Below are positions 50,417 to 58,363 of a stretch of DNA of 64,000 nt, piece after piece; the stretch's first letter is position 1; every line of letters begins with the position of its first letter. The notes below the pieces were generated by a model. That model had not been told where the DNA came from. It worked only from the letters and a program-made list of their open reading frames with translations, and searched no databases. A program made the position numbers and the translations under genes. Origin of the DNA: JACVRW01 sp963733885 (GTDB lineage Bacteria > Actinomycetota > Thermoleophilia > Solirubrobacterales > Thermoleophilaceae); the NCBI GenBank assembly GCA_963733885.1, contig CAVTES010000003.1:71545-135544 (forward strand). Direction: 5' to 3'.

Positions 50417-51202
50417 TCAACGCTTCGGGCCGATGAACTCGTCGAGACGCGCAACGCTCTTCCGATGCGACACCGAGATGTTGCGCGGATTCGACTGAGT
50501 CCACCGGATGTCGAGCAGATCGCAGTGCTCGCAGAAGATCGCCCGGATGCCGTCGGAGAGATTGGAAAAGAAGTACCGCGGATACTCGTACTCGGCGATC
50601 CGTCCGCCAGGCAGCTTTGTCCTGAAGCGGTTGATGGTCCTGCACCCGTCCGAATGGATGAGGCCCCGAAGGAGCTCCTTCGGATAGGCATGGGTGAGCT
50701 CGCGTTGCCACTCGGTGAGAACGATCTCCCGAGTGTGTTTGTGGCCCGGGCCGTGCTGGGGGAACGCAAACGGTAGGGCTGGATGATTCGCCTGTACCGC
50801 CGTGACGCTACCGCCCATTCGCGTGAAATAGTGCACCCCGACCCCGGGAAATACGACGCTCGTGGCCTCCTGAATCTCGGCGACGATGGCTGGATAGCTC
50901 GAGTCGAGGGTGATGACCAGCGATGCGCAGCGCGCAGAGACGACACTGATGCAGCCGTCACCTAGGTAGGCCCCGAGCAGGTAGGAGTACGCGCACGGGT
51001 TCTCGGGCCTCCAACTGGGTTTCGCACTGGCCACGCGCTCGTGGTGCGAAATCCCGCGGCCGTGCCGCCACGCGCCAACGGTTGATCGCGGCACGCCAGT
51101 GAGATGCGCGATCTCCCGATCGCTATGACCAAGCTCGATAAGCGTCATGACGGACTCGAACTCAACCCGAGAGCGGGACGGCATGGGAACATATGTTCCC
51201 AT
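50417..51202 (-). CDS. HTH plus LAGLIDADG homing-endonuclease-like protein
   Basis: 261 residues. The N-terminal helix-turn-helix (MTLIELGHSDREIAHLTGVP, then RSTVGAWRHGRG) resembles recombinase/Hin-type HTHs. Two LAGLIDADG-like helices follow, YLLGAYLGDGCIS and LLRGLIHSDGCRT, each ending in the acidic residue needed for cleavage, so it reads as a single-chain enzyme. There is no intron or intein here: it is free-standing, between tRNA-Leu(UAG) and tRNA-Trp. The start is ATG 51200-51202 or ATG 51182-51184. A perfect 20-bp palindrome covers the first codons or lies just upstream, depending on the start. No Shine-Dalgarno at either. Confidence 0.8.
   Translation of the reverse strand: MGTYVPMPSRSRVEFESVMTLIELGHSDREIAHLTGVPRSTVGAWRHGRGISHHERVASAKPSWRPENPCAYSYLLGAYLGDGCISVVSARCASLVITLDSSYPAIVAEIQEATSVVFPGVGVHYFTRMGGSVTAVQANHPALPFAFPQHGPGHKHTREIVLTEWQRELTHAYPKELLRGLIHSDGCRTINRFRTKLPGGRIAEYEYPRYFFSNLSDGIRAIFCEHCDLLDIRWTQSNPRNISVSHRKSVARLDEFIGPKR
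51183..51202. promoter_or_regulatory. Perfect 20-bp palindrome resembling a LexA (SOS) box
   Basis: ATGGGAACATATGTTCCCAT is fully self-complementary. Its core GAAC-ATAT-GTTC matches the Gram-positive SOS-box pattern (CGAAC-RNRY-GTTYC) except at the outer C. It lies exactly at the 5' end of the HTH-LAGLIDADG gene. LexA control or autoregulation by the gene's own HTH are both possible. Confidence 0.5.
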
Positions 51203-51253
51203 CGCGACTGGACGTGATCGCCGCGCCTCGTTCGCACCTACAATCGGCCCCCA

Positions 51254-51327
51254 AGGGGCAGTAGCTCAATGGCAGAGTCCCGGTCTCCAAAACCGGTGGT
51301 TCCAGGTTCGAGTCCTGGCTGCCCCGC
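51254..51327 (+). tRNA. tRNA-Trp (anticodon CCA)
   Basis: The anticodon stem CCGGT/ACCGG encloses CTCCAAA (anticodon CCA). The D-arm GTAGCTCAATGGCAGAG and T-arm TCCAG-GTTCGAGT-CCTGG are standard. Acceptor arms AGGGGCA / TGCCCCG pair except for the first position. It is not followed by secE-nusG as in many actinobacteria. Confidence 0.92.
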
Positions 51328-51377
51328 CTTCGATCCTTCCGTGATTCGCCCACCCGCGCGCAGGGAATGATCCGCAC

Positions 51378-51629
51378 GTGGGGATCGCCGCCTATGTCCT
51401 CTTCTTCATCGCCGGCCTTGGCTTCGGCTTCGCGGCGGCCGGCAAGTGGAAGTGGCTTCCGCTTCTCTTCCCGCTCGCGCTCGCCGTCGGTGCCGCGATC
51501 CAGCAGGGGATTGACGGCACCTGGGTCGTGCGGGTGATCATCGCCCTTCTCGTCACCGCCGGCGGGGTGCTGCTCGGGGCCATGCTCGACGCACGCGGCG
51601 AGCGCGGCGAGCGGGCCCGCTACGCGTAG
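51378..51629 (+). CDS. Small membrane protein
   Basis: 83 residues from GTG 51378. Three hydrophobic segments: IAAYVLFFIAGLGFGFAAAG, WLPLLFPLALAVGAAIQ and VVRVIIALLVTAGGVLLGAML, with a polar end (DARGERGERARYA). No family recognised. It lies 50 nt after tRNA-Trp and 63 nt before the phosphotriesterase-family gene, which has its own ribosome-binding site. Confidence 0.7.
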   Translation: MGIAAYVLFFIAGLGFGFAAAGKWKWLPLLFPLALAVGAAIQQGIDGTWVVRVIIALLVTAGGVLLGAMLDARGERGERARYA

Positions 51630-51692
51630 GCCCGAGCCGCACCTCCCGCAGGTAGCTTTCCGCCCCGCACGCCACCGGGGGAGGAGACCTGC

Positions 51693-52646
51693 ATGCCCAC
51701 AGTCGAGACCGTGAACGGGCCCGTCGACGCCGAGGACCTCGGCCTCACCCTCATCCACGAGCACTTCCGGACCATCGACGAGGCCGGTCGCTTCCAGTTC
51801 CCGCATCTCTACGACGAACAGGGCGAGTGGGAGGCCGCGATGCACGACGCGAACGGAGTCAAGGGGCACGGAGTCAAGACCGTCGTCGAGCCGAGCGCGA
51901 TGTTCCTCCACCGAGACGCCGCCTTCAGCAAGCGCGTTGCCGACGAGAGCGGTCTGCAGGTCGTGCTCGCCACCGGCGTCTACACCTACGACCACCTCCC
52001 GCAGTTCCTCCTCAACCGCGACGAGGACGCCGTGGCCACCATCTTCGTCCACGAGATCGAGCACGGGATCCAGGGCACCGGCATCAAACCGGCCCTGATC
52101 AAGTGCGCCGCCGACGAGCCCGGAGTGACTCCGAACGTCGAGAAGATCCACCGCGCCGCGGCACGCGCATCCGTCCAAACGGGCCGGCCGATCATGGCCC
52201 ACTCGCGGCCGGCCAGCGGTACCGGGCTCGAGCAGATGCGCATCTTCGGCGAGGAGGGCGTGGACCCGGCCAAGGTGCAGGTCGCTCACACCGGCGACAC
52301 CGACGACTTCGACTACATCGACCGGCTGCTCGACACCGGCTGCTGGATCGGCATGGACCGCTACGGGCTCGACATGTTCCTGCCCACGGAGCAGCGGCAG
52401 AAGACCGTGCTGGCCCTGCTCGACAAGGGCCACGCCGACAGGATGTTCCTATCGCAGGACTACTGCTCCACGATCGATTGGTTCCCGCTCGAGGTCCAGG
52501 AGTACCTGAAGGCGAGCGAGGTGCCGAAGTGGTCGATGACGTTCCTGTTCGAGGAGGTCATCCCCGAGCTGAAGGAACGCGGTATGAGCGATGAGCAACT
52601 CGAACAGATGATGGTCGAGAACCCCAAACGCTGGCTCGGATCGTGA
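51693..52646 (+). CDS. Phosphotriesterase-family metal hydrolase
   Basis: 317 residues. Amidohydrolase-fold metal ligands are TLIHEHF (His-X-His), the Lys in ALIKCAADEPG (usually carbamylated and bridging), MAHSRPASGTG, VQVAHTGDTDD and the late catalytic Asp in LSQDYCSTIDW. The overall pattern (TVNGPVDAEDLGLTLIHEH) is that of phosphotriesterase-like lactonases. Whether it acts on organophosphates, lactones or another ester cannot be said. GGGGGAGGAGACC precedes the ATG. The 137 nt after it to tRNA-Gly hold no gene. Confidence 0.9.
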   Translation: MPTVETVNGPVDAEDLGLTLIHEHFRTIDEAGRFQFPHLYDEQGEWEAAMHDANGVKGHGVKTVVEPSAMFLHRDAAFSKRVADESGLQVVLATGVYTYDHLPQFLLNRDEDAVATIFVHEIEHGIQGTGIKPALIKCAADEPGVTPNVEKIHRAAARASVQTGRPIMAHSRPASGTGLEQMRIFGEEGVDPAKVQVAHTGDTDDFDYIDRLLDTGCWIGMDRYGLDMFLPTEQRQKTVLALLDKGHADRMFLSQDYCSTIDWFPLEVQEYLKASEVPKWSMTFLFEEVIPELKERGMSDEQLEQMMVENPKRWLGS

Positions 52647-52783
52647 GACGTGCGGGCCTGAGGGAGTCCGGTCCTGTCCGGCAGCCATACATAGATCAGG
52701 CCCGGGTGCGGAAGCATGTGCTGGCGCTCGAGCGCACCAATCACTTCGACTCGTCCTGACACAGTCGTAGCTGCCCCGGCGAA

Positions 52784-52854
52784 AGCGGGCGACCGGACTC
52801 GAACCGGTACCGAGACCTTGGAAGGGTCTAGTGCAGCCGTTACACCACGCCCGC
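52784..52854 (-). tRNA. tRNA-Gly (anticodon UCC)
   Basis: Minus strand: acceptor arms GCGGGCG / CGCCCGC, D-arm TGGTGTAACGGCTGCA, anticodon stem AGACC/GGTCT around CTTCCAA (anticodon TCC), and T-arm ACCGG-TTCGAGT-CCGGT. The discriminator base is T. It lies directly upstream of the two-gene HEAT/metzincin unit. Confidence 0.95.
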
Positions 52855-52900
52855 GGGAGGTTCGATTCTAGTGTCACCGGTTTGTTGATGGATAAGGGCT

Positions 52901-53698
52901 ATGTTCCGCCGGGGGGTATGCGAGGCTCTCACAGTCCCAGAGCGCGAAAGGTGGCCCCCAATCGTGGACCGGAAGAGTTCTGACACGCCTTTCCTCGGTG
53001 GCCCGGACACGCTCGACGCGAAGGTGGTCGAGCACCCCTTCTCCTTCCGGGGAAGCGGGGATGACAGGCTGAACGCCCAGATCGTCGAGGCCGTAAACCG
53101 GATGGGGGGTGCTGGTGAGGACGCCGAAGAGCGCTACCAGCGCGCCTTGGAGCCGCTCAGGGAGCGGGCGGACGAGGCGGTGGAAGTCGTCTTCGCCGAG
53201 TACGAAGCCCTGCCTGAGGAGAGCTATCTGGATCGCTGGTCGCTCGTCCAGCTGCTGTCCGAGCTGCGCAACCCCAGCGCGGTCAAGGCGTTCAACCGGA
53301 TCATCGCCAGCAGAATTCCGGGCGAGAAGGTCAAGGGGTCGCATGACGTCTCCACCGTGACCGAAGAGGTGATCATCCGCACCACCGCGGTCGAGGGGCT
53401 CGTGCGCCTGAGCGCGGAGGGAGTCGAGGAGGCGAGGCAGATGCTCCTCCGCCACGCAAAGCACCGGAGGCTCTCGATCAGGCGGGCCTCCGTTCAGGGC
53501 CTGATGGAGACCGGCGACGACGCGGACAGGAGGGAGCTCCGAGCGCTGCTCAAGGAGCGCGGCGACGAGGACCTGCTCAAGATCAAGCGGATCGACGTGC
53601 GCGAGGCTCCGCAGCCGATCGGAGGGCGGTTCGTGGTAAGCCCCGAGGTGAAGCGGGAGCCGCCGCCGCACGACCTCGGCGGCGAGGGGGAGGACTGA
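52901..53698 (+). CDS. Helical-repeat (HEAT-like) protein of unknown function
   Basis: 265 residues, soluble, strongly charged. Residues ~60-225 form paired helices (YLDRWSLVQLLSELRNPSAV, VIIRTTAVEGLVRLSAEG, LSIRRASVQGLMETGDDADR) with the look of HEAT/Armadillo-like repeats. The C-terminus is Pro-rich. No signal peptide. The ATG at 52901 is the first possible; a later GTG (near residue 12) may be the true start. It is 3 nt from the metzincin-motif gene downstream, so the two form one unit; it could be a partner or immunity protein for that enzyme (inference). Confidence 0.7.
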   Translation: MFRRGVCEALTVPERERWPPIVDRKSSDTPFLGGPDTLDAKVVEHPFSFRGSGDDRLNAQIVEAVNRMGGAGEDAEERYQRALEPLRERADEAVEVVFAEYEALPEESYLDRWSLVQLLSELRNPSAVKAFNRIIASRIPGEKVKGSHDVSTVTEEVIIRTTAVEGLVRLSAEGVEEARQMLLRHAKHRRLSIRRASVQGLMETGDDADRRELRALLKERGDEDLLKIKRIDVREAPQPIGGRFVVSPEVKREPPPHDLGGEGED

Positions 53699-53701
53699 GC
53701 G

Positions 53702-54376
53702 ATGGCCACCTGCACCTACACGGTCCCCGACAAGAACGCCAGCGGCGACAACTTCTACGGCGCGGTCATCTGCAACCAGGCCTTCGTCGACTACTTCTGG
53801 AACACGTACGGGTTCAGCGGGAACAAGGTCTACTGGGACGACGGCTGGGGCTGGGACGACTGCTGCAACACGAACAAGCCTCTGGCGCGGGCTTTCAACG
53901 GCTGCTACGCCCTGACCTACTCGGCCCAGGACTACCTGAACGACAGCTACAGCTCGGCCATCCTGAACTGGGGGCGCCGCTACGTCCGCGAGAACATCGA
54001 CGACCTGCGGTGCTTCTGCGGCGACGGGTCGGCCATCGCGAGGGCGAAGGGCGGCGGCCTCGTCGAGGTGTACCTGGGGTTCTTCTACACGAAGGACGTC
54101 CCGGGCCGGGCCGAGACGCTCATCCACGAGGCCCGACACCAGGGGGGCAAGTCGCACAACGCCAACTTCCCCACGGGCTCCACCTTCGGGGCCGGAAAGT
54201 CCGGGGCGGACTCGACCTGGGACTACGAGGGGGCTTGGATGTACGGCGCCCTGTATCTCTGGTGGTACTACGCGGCGGGCGCTCGGACAACGTCGGCGCT
54301 GCGCGAGCGTGCGCGCCAGCGCGGAAACGTTGTCATCGACAACGCCTTCGCCACCCATCCCGGCTTCTCGATCTGA
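53702..54376 (+). CDS. Metzincin-motif (HEXXHXXGXXH) putative metalloprotease
   Basis: 224 residues. LIHEARHQGGKSH gives the complete zinc motif His142, Glu143, His146, Gly149, His152, and a candidate Met-turn is Met180 in EGAWMYGALYL. Seven Cys (4, 24, 54, 55, 68, 104, 106) and many Trp/Tyr are present; the protein lacks a signal peptide or membrane helix. I do not recognise the family outside the motif. It starts 3 nt after the HEAT-like gene, with GAGGGGGAGGA as ribosome-binding site. Expected to be a cytoplasmic, or non-classically released, zinc protease. Confidence 0.7.
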   Translation: MATCTYTVPDKNASGDNFYGAVICNQAFVDYFWNTYGFSGNKVYWDDGWGWDDCCNTNKPLARAFNGCYALTYSAQDYLNDSYSSAILNWGRRYVRENIDDLRCFCGDGSAIARAKGGGLVEVYLGFFYTKDVPGRAETLIHEARHQGGKSHNANFPTGSTFGAGKSGADSTWDYEGAWMYGALYLWWYYAAGARTTSALRERARQRGNVVIDNAFATHPGFSI

Positions 54377-54483
54377 GTCGCCGGCGATCAGTTTGGGGGT
54401 CGCCCCGGGTCTAAGGGGCTATGGCGACCAAGCACGTGGTGCCACCCGAGATCCTCGCGCCGGTCGTGGAGGAGTTCCTGGGC

Positions 54484-55233
54484 TCAAGCGCGCCCGGCCT
54501 CCAGCAGTCGCCGTAGGAAGCGCTGCGTCTCGGCCTGCTCCGGGGCCGCCAGCACCCGGCCGGGCTCCCCGCGCTCGTGGATGCGCCCGTCGTGCAGGAA
54601 GCAGACCTCGTCGGCCACGTCGCGCGCGAAGCCCATCTCGTGTGTCGCGATCAGCATCGTCATCCCCTCGACCTTCAGCTCGCGGACGAGCGCCAGCACC
54701 TCGCCAACCAGCTCGGGGTCGAGGGCGCTCGTGATCTCGTCGAGCAGCAGCGCGCGGGGGCGGGTGGCCAGGGCGCGCACGATCGCCACGCGCTGCTGCT
54801 GGCCGCCGGAGAGCCGGTCGGGGTAGTCCGAGGCGCGCTGCCCGAGCCCGAACCGCTCCAGCAGCCGGCGCGCCGCGTCCACCGCCTCCGGCCGTGCCAT
54901 GCCCTGCGCCCTCGCCGGTCCGAGCACGACGTTGTCGAGCACGGTCAGGTGCGGGAAGAGGTTGAACGACTGGAACACGAGCCCGAGCCTCCGCCGGACG
55001 GGCACCGGGTCTACCGACGGGTCCGTGATGACCTCGCCGTCGAGCAGCACGTCACCGTCGTCGATGTCCTCGAGCAGGTCCACGCAGCGCAGCAGCGTCG
55101 ACTTGCCCGAGCCGGACGCCCCGATCAGCGCGACCGCCTCGTGCTCGTTCACGGCGAGGTCTATCCCGCGCAGGACCGGCGTGTCGCCGTAGGCCTTCGT
55201 CACTCCCTGAAGCTCGAGCACGGGCGCGGTCAT
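54484..55233 (-). CDS. Amino-acid ABC transporter ATP-binding protein
   Basis: 249 residues from ATG 55231-55233. Walker A GASGSGKSTLLRC, Q-loop VFQSFNLFPHLTV, signature LSGGQQQRVAIVRAL, Walker B RALLLDEITSALDPE and switch His IATHEMGFARDVAD are all intact. The sequence is of the polar amino acid (GlnQ/HisP) type. It overlaps the permease stop by ATGA. Order: binding protein, permease, ATPase. Confidence 0.94.
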   Translation of the reverse strand: MTAPVLELQGVTKAYGDTPVLRGIDLAVNEHEAVALIGASGSGKSTLLRCVDLLEDIDDGDVLLDGEVITDPSVDPVPVRRRLGLVFQSFNLFPHLTVLDNVVLGPARAQGMARPEAVDAARRLLERFGLGQRASDYPDRLSGGQQQRVAIVRALATRPRALLLDEITSALDPELVGEVLALVRELKVEGMTMLIATHEMGFARDVADEVCFLHDGRIHERGEPGRVLAAPEQAETQRFLRRLLEAGRA

Positions 55234-56105
55234 ACCGGCGCCACCCCACCACGGCGGAGCTGGGTGCGCGCCTGCATACGGTCGACGATGCGCGCCATCG
55301 GCACGGTCACCAGCAGGTAGAGGCACGCCGCGGCCACCAGCGGTGTGTAGTTGAACGTGGACGACGCCTCGATCTGAGCCACCCGGAACGCCTCCAGGGG
55401 CCCCAGGATCGAGACCAGCGCCACGTCCTTCTGAAGCGCGATGAAGTCGTTCAGGAGCGGCGGCACCACGCGGCGCACCGCCTGTGGCAGCACCACGAAC
55501 CGCGTGGACTGCCCCGGAGTCAGCCCCAGCGCCAGCGCCGCCGAGCGCTGGCTGGGATGGACGGAGACGATTCCGGCCCGGTACACCTCCGCCACGTACG
55601 CCGAGTACGACAGCGTGAGAGCGATCCCGCCCAGCACGACCGGGTCGGTGGGAAGGCCCGACAGCTCGAGCGCCGGGATGCCGAACCCGATCAGGTAAAC
55701 GCAGAGGATCGTCGGAATGCCGCGGAACAGGTCCGTGTAGGTCGCCCCGAGCATGCGCACGGGGAAGAGCGCCGGGCTTCGAGTGGAGCGCCCCACCGCC
55801 ACCACCAAGCCGACGATCAGCACGGCCACCTCCACGACCACGAAGATCTTGATGTCGAGCCAGAAGCCCTCGAGCACGTCCGGGAAGGAGTCCTTGAAGG
55901 CGCTCCACGAGAAGAACGTGTCCCGTACGTTCGGCCAGCCCTTGCTCGTGAGGATCAGCGCGGCGAGCCCGCCGAGCACGACGAGCGTCGAGAACGCGGA
56001 GATCGCCGCGCCGCGCTGCGCCCGCCGGCGGCGGGCGGCCTCGCGTACGGCGCGACGATCGGTGCTCAGCGCAGCTCCGGCGCGCCCGCCGCTGCGCCCA
56101 TCCAC
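55230..56105 (-). CDS. Amino-acid ABC transporter permease
   Basis: About 290 residues. The HisM/GlnP-type fold shows EGFWLDIKIFVVVEVAVLIVG, GATYTDLFRGIPTILCVYLIG, and the EAA loop VHPSQRSAALALGLTPGQST before RFVVLPQAVRRVVPPLLNDF. The start is unclear: no ATG lies before the first helix; GTG 56103-56105 is the best and overlaps the binding-protein gene by 40 nt. The ATG at 56168 adds Arg-rich residues read antisense to nothing convincing. Confidence 0.88.
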   Translation of the reverse strand: MDGRSGGRAGAALSTDRRAVREAARRRRAQRGAAISAFSTLVVLGGLAALILTSKGWPNVRDTFFSWSAFKDSFPDVLEGFWLDIKIFVVVEVAVLIVGLVVAVGRSTRSPALFPVRMLGATYTDLFRGIPTILCVYLIGFGIPALELSGLPTDPVVLGGIALTLSYSAYVAEVYRAGIVSVHPSQRSAALALGLTPGQSTRFVVLPQAVRRVVPPLLNDFIALQKDVALVSILGPLEAFRVAQIEASSTFNYTPLVAAACLYLLVTVPMARIVDRMQARTQLRRGGVAPV

Positions 56106-56944
56106 TTGTTCGCGATCCGCTCGAGCTCGCCGCTCTCCTCGAGCGCGGCTATGGCCTGGTCCACGCACTCGGTCAGCTCCGAGTCCTTCTCGAGCAGGAG
56201 CCCGAACGAGTCGCCGCCCGGCGCGCTGAACTGGCCGACGATCTTCGAGTTGGGGACCTGCGCCGCGGTCACGTAGAACGCTGTCGGGAGGTCAACCACC
56301 ACCGCGTCCACCTGGTCCTGCTTGAGGGCCGTGACCACGTCGTTGGAGTCGTTGAAGACCTTCGGGTCCTCCGCCGGCTGCATCACCTCGTTCACTGCGT
56401 CGAGGCTCGTGGTGCCTATCTGCACCCCGACGGTTGCGCCCTCGAGGTCGGCGAAGGTCTGGGCGTTCGCGAACTCTGAGTTCTTGGGCGTGACCACGGC
56501 CTGGGGCGCCGTGTAGTACGGGCTCGAGAAGTCGACCACCTTCTCGCGCTGCGGCGTTATGGAGATCTGGTTGATGTCGAAGTCGAAGTCCTTCGGCCCC
56601 GGCGCATACGACGAGTTGAACGGCACCACCGTCCACTCGACCTCGTCCTTCCCGAACCCGAGCTCGTCGGCGACCGCGTAGGCCACGGCGCTCTCGAAGC
56701 CCTTGCCGTTCGTGGGGTCGTCGTCCACGAAGTAGGGCGGGAAGGCCGGCTTGTCCGTGCCGACGGTGAGCTGCCCGGCGTTCCTGACCGCGAGCTGGTC
56801 CTTCGAGCACGCGTTGGCCTGTTCGCTCGTGGCGGCCTCGCCGCCGCCGCCTCCGTCGTCATCGTCGTCGGATCCGCATGCGGCCAGCACGGCCAAAGCG
56901 GCAACGACCAGCGCCAGGGCGATGAGCCTGTGGCTCCGAAGCAT
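56066..56944 (-). CDS. Amino-acid ABC transporter substrate-binding lipoprotein
   Basis: 292 residues. Signal MLRSHRLIALALVVAALAVL with lipobox LAAC, then an Asp/Gly-rich linker. SBP family 3 motifs are GQLTVGTDKPAFPPYFVDDD, GFESAVAYAVADELGF, VDFSSPYYTAPQAVV and LEGATVGVQIGTTSLDAV. The ligand is a polar amino acid or related compound. Upstream, GAGGGAAC serves as ribosome-binding site and a TATATCC stretch near 56984-56990 (minus strand) is a possible -10. CCTCGGGCCGAGG (56972-56984) is a small perfect palindrome in the leader. Confidence 0.92.
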   Translation of the reverse strand: MLRSHRLIALALVVAALAVLAACGSDDDDDGGGGGEAATSEQANACSKDQLAVRNAGQLTVGTDKPAFPPYFVDDDPTNGKGFESAVAYAVADELGFGKDEVEWTVVPFNSSYAPGPKDFDFDINQISITPQREKVVDFSSPYYTAPQAVVTPKNSEFANAQTFADLEGATVGVQIGTTSLDAVNEVMQPAEDPKVFNDSNDVVTALKQDQVDAVVVDLPTAFYVTAAQVPNSKIVGQFSAPGGDSFGLLLEKDSELTECVDQAIAALEESGELERIANKWMGAAAGAPELR

Positions 56945-57002
56945 GCGAGTCCCCGTTCCCTCGTTGACGGACCTCGGGCCGAGGATATACCGGGCTCTGG
57001 AC

Positions 57003-58328
57003 CTATCCGTACTGCTCCACCGCGTAGCCGAGCAGGCCGCGCGCCTCGAGCCGCTCCGCCGGTGCTCGGAAGGTCACCTGCACGACGCCCGGGTGGCGCC
57101 CGATCTCGATCGCGCCGGCGATCGTGGCCCGGTTCATCACCTCCGGCACCGTCATGTCGAGCAGCTCCGCGGCACGGGCGAGCCCGTTGTCGGTGGCCGA
57201 GTTCAGGTCGGGACCGGTCCCGACGACCGAGATCGCCTGGGACTCCTCGAGCGCGTCCATGCCGTACCGGCGTGCGAGCGCCAGCGCGCGCTCGCGCTCA
57301 GGGCCGCTCAGCGGCTTCGCGAGGAACGGGAGGTCCTCCTCCAGCGGGAACAGGACCGGCCCGTCGATGCCGAGCCCCTTCATCACCTCGACCTGGAGCG
57401 TGACCGTCCCGGACGTGTCGCAGGTGTGCCCCGCGATCTCACCGTCGCCCTGGAGCGCGTGCATGTCGCCGAGGTAGACGCCGGCGCCCTCCAGCTTGAC
57501 CGGGCAGACGACGATCGCGCCCGCGCGCACGGCGTCGATGTCCATGTGGCCGTCGGTCTTGTGACGCTGGAGCTCCTGGGCGTCGAGCGCGTAACGGTGG
57601 GGGGCGCCCACCAGGAAGGAGCCGAAGTCGCCCGCGTTGTGGGAGTCCGGGATCGTCGTGGACGGCGATGTGCCGAGCTGGCCCATGAACGGCCGCATGC
57701 GGGTGGCCAGGGCGACGATGTCGTGGGGCGCGAAGCCGAGAATCGGGTTCTGGGTAGAGCTGTCCGGGAGCGCCGCGAAGCGGGCGGCCTCCCGGGCGAA
57801 GCCCTCGGCCGCCTCGCGCGGGACCGTCACGCCCATGGAGCGAAGCTCGTCGAACACCATCGTGTAGCCGTTCGTGAAGGTGAAGGGCGTGCAGTCAGCG
57901 CCGCAGTTCGCGCAGCGCACCGACTCCGCGCCGATCCCCTCGACCCGCGTCTCTGGCCATTCGGTCCCGCACTCGGCGCAGACGGGCGCGCAGTACGGAT
58001 CGCCGTTGAAGCGGCCCTCCATGGGCTGGTCGTTGCCGGACGAGGTGGCGAGCGAGGTGACCTCGATGTCCTTGACGCGAATCGCCACCGCGTCGCCGGG
58101 CTGGGCGCCCTCCACGGCGACCGGCTGACAGACCTCGTGACCGCCCCGGATCGCGGGAGTGATCATCGGCCCCCAGCAGCCGGGGGTGGAGTTCCACACG
58201 ATATGGCCGCCGTCGGCCACCGGGCCGAGCATCGGGACGTCCGGCCCGAGCAGCCCGTCCGTGAAGGTGTCGACGAGGATGGTCTGGCGCGCCTCGCTGG
58301 TACGGGGCGGGGGCTGCTGGATGGCCAT
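57003..58328 (-). CDS. Acetamidase/formamidase family hydrolase with zinc-ribbon-like insert
   Basis: 441 residues from ATG 58326-58328 (AGGAGGACTCACC upstream). Family blocks are GGHIVWNSTPGCWGPMITPA, GDAVAIRVKDIEV, GAPHRYALDAQELQR, LGDMHALQGDGEIAGHTCDT and VTLQVEVMKGLGIDGPVLFP. Between residues ~120 and 155 is an insert CAECGTEW...CANCGADC, two CXXC pairs typical of a zinc ribbon. It would hydrolyse short amides to ammonia and acid. The amino-acid ABC importer lies downstream and a MoaD-like gene upstream in the same direction. Confidence 0.88.
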   Translation of the reverse strand: MAIQQPPPRTSEARQTILVDTFTDGLLGPDVPMLGPVADGGHIVWNSTPGCWGPMITPAIRGGHEVCQPVAVEGAQPGDAVAIRVKDIEVTSLATSSGNDQPMEGRFNGDPYCAPVCAECGTEWPETRVEGIGAESVRCANCGADCTPFTFTNGYTMVFDELRSMGVTVPREAAEGFAREAARFAALPDSSTQNPILGFAPHDIVALATRMRPFMGQLGTSPSTTIPDSHNAGDFGSFLVGAPHRYALDAQELQRHKTDGHMDIDAVRAGAIVVCPVKLEGAGVYLGDMHALQGDGEIAGHTCDTSGTVTLQVEVMKGLGIDGPVLFPLEEDLPFLAKPLSGPERERALALARRYGMDALEESQAISVVGTGPDLNSATDNGLARAAELLDMTVPEVMNRATIAGAIEIGRHPGVVQVTFRAPAERLEARGLLGYAVEQYG

Positions 58329-58363
58329 GGTGAGTCCTCCTGTCGGGGCGGGTTCGGGACCGG

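Noticed and set aside
52874..54358. 494-residue minus-strand open frame
   Set aside because: Antisense to the HEAT/metzincin pair. The pair was preferred because of the intact HEXXHXXGXXH motif, the ribosome-binding site and helical-repeat pattern.
54421..54516. Mini-ORF MATKHVVPPEILAPVVEEFL...
   Set aside because: About 30 codons, overlapping the 3' end of the ABC ATPase gene; may be the first piece of a lost gene, but too short to call.
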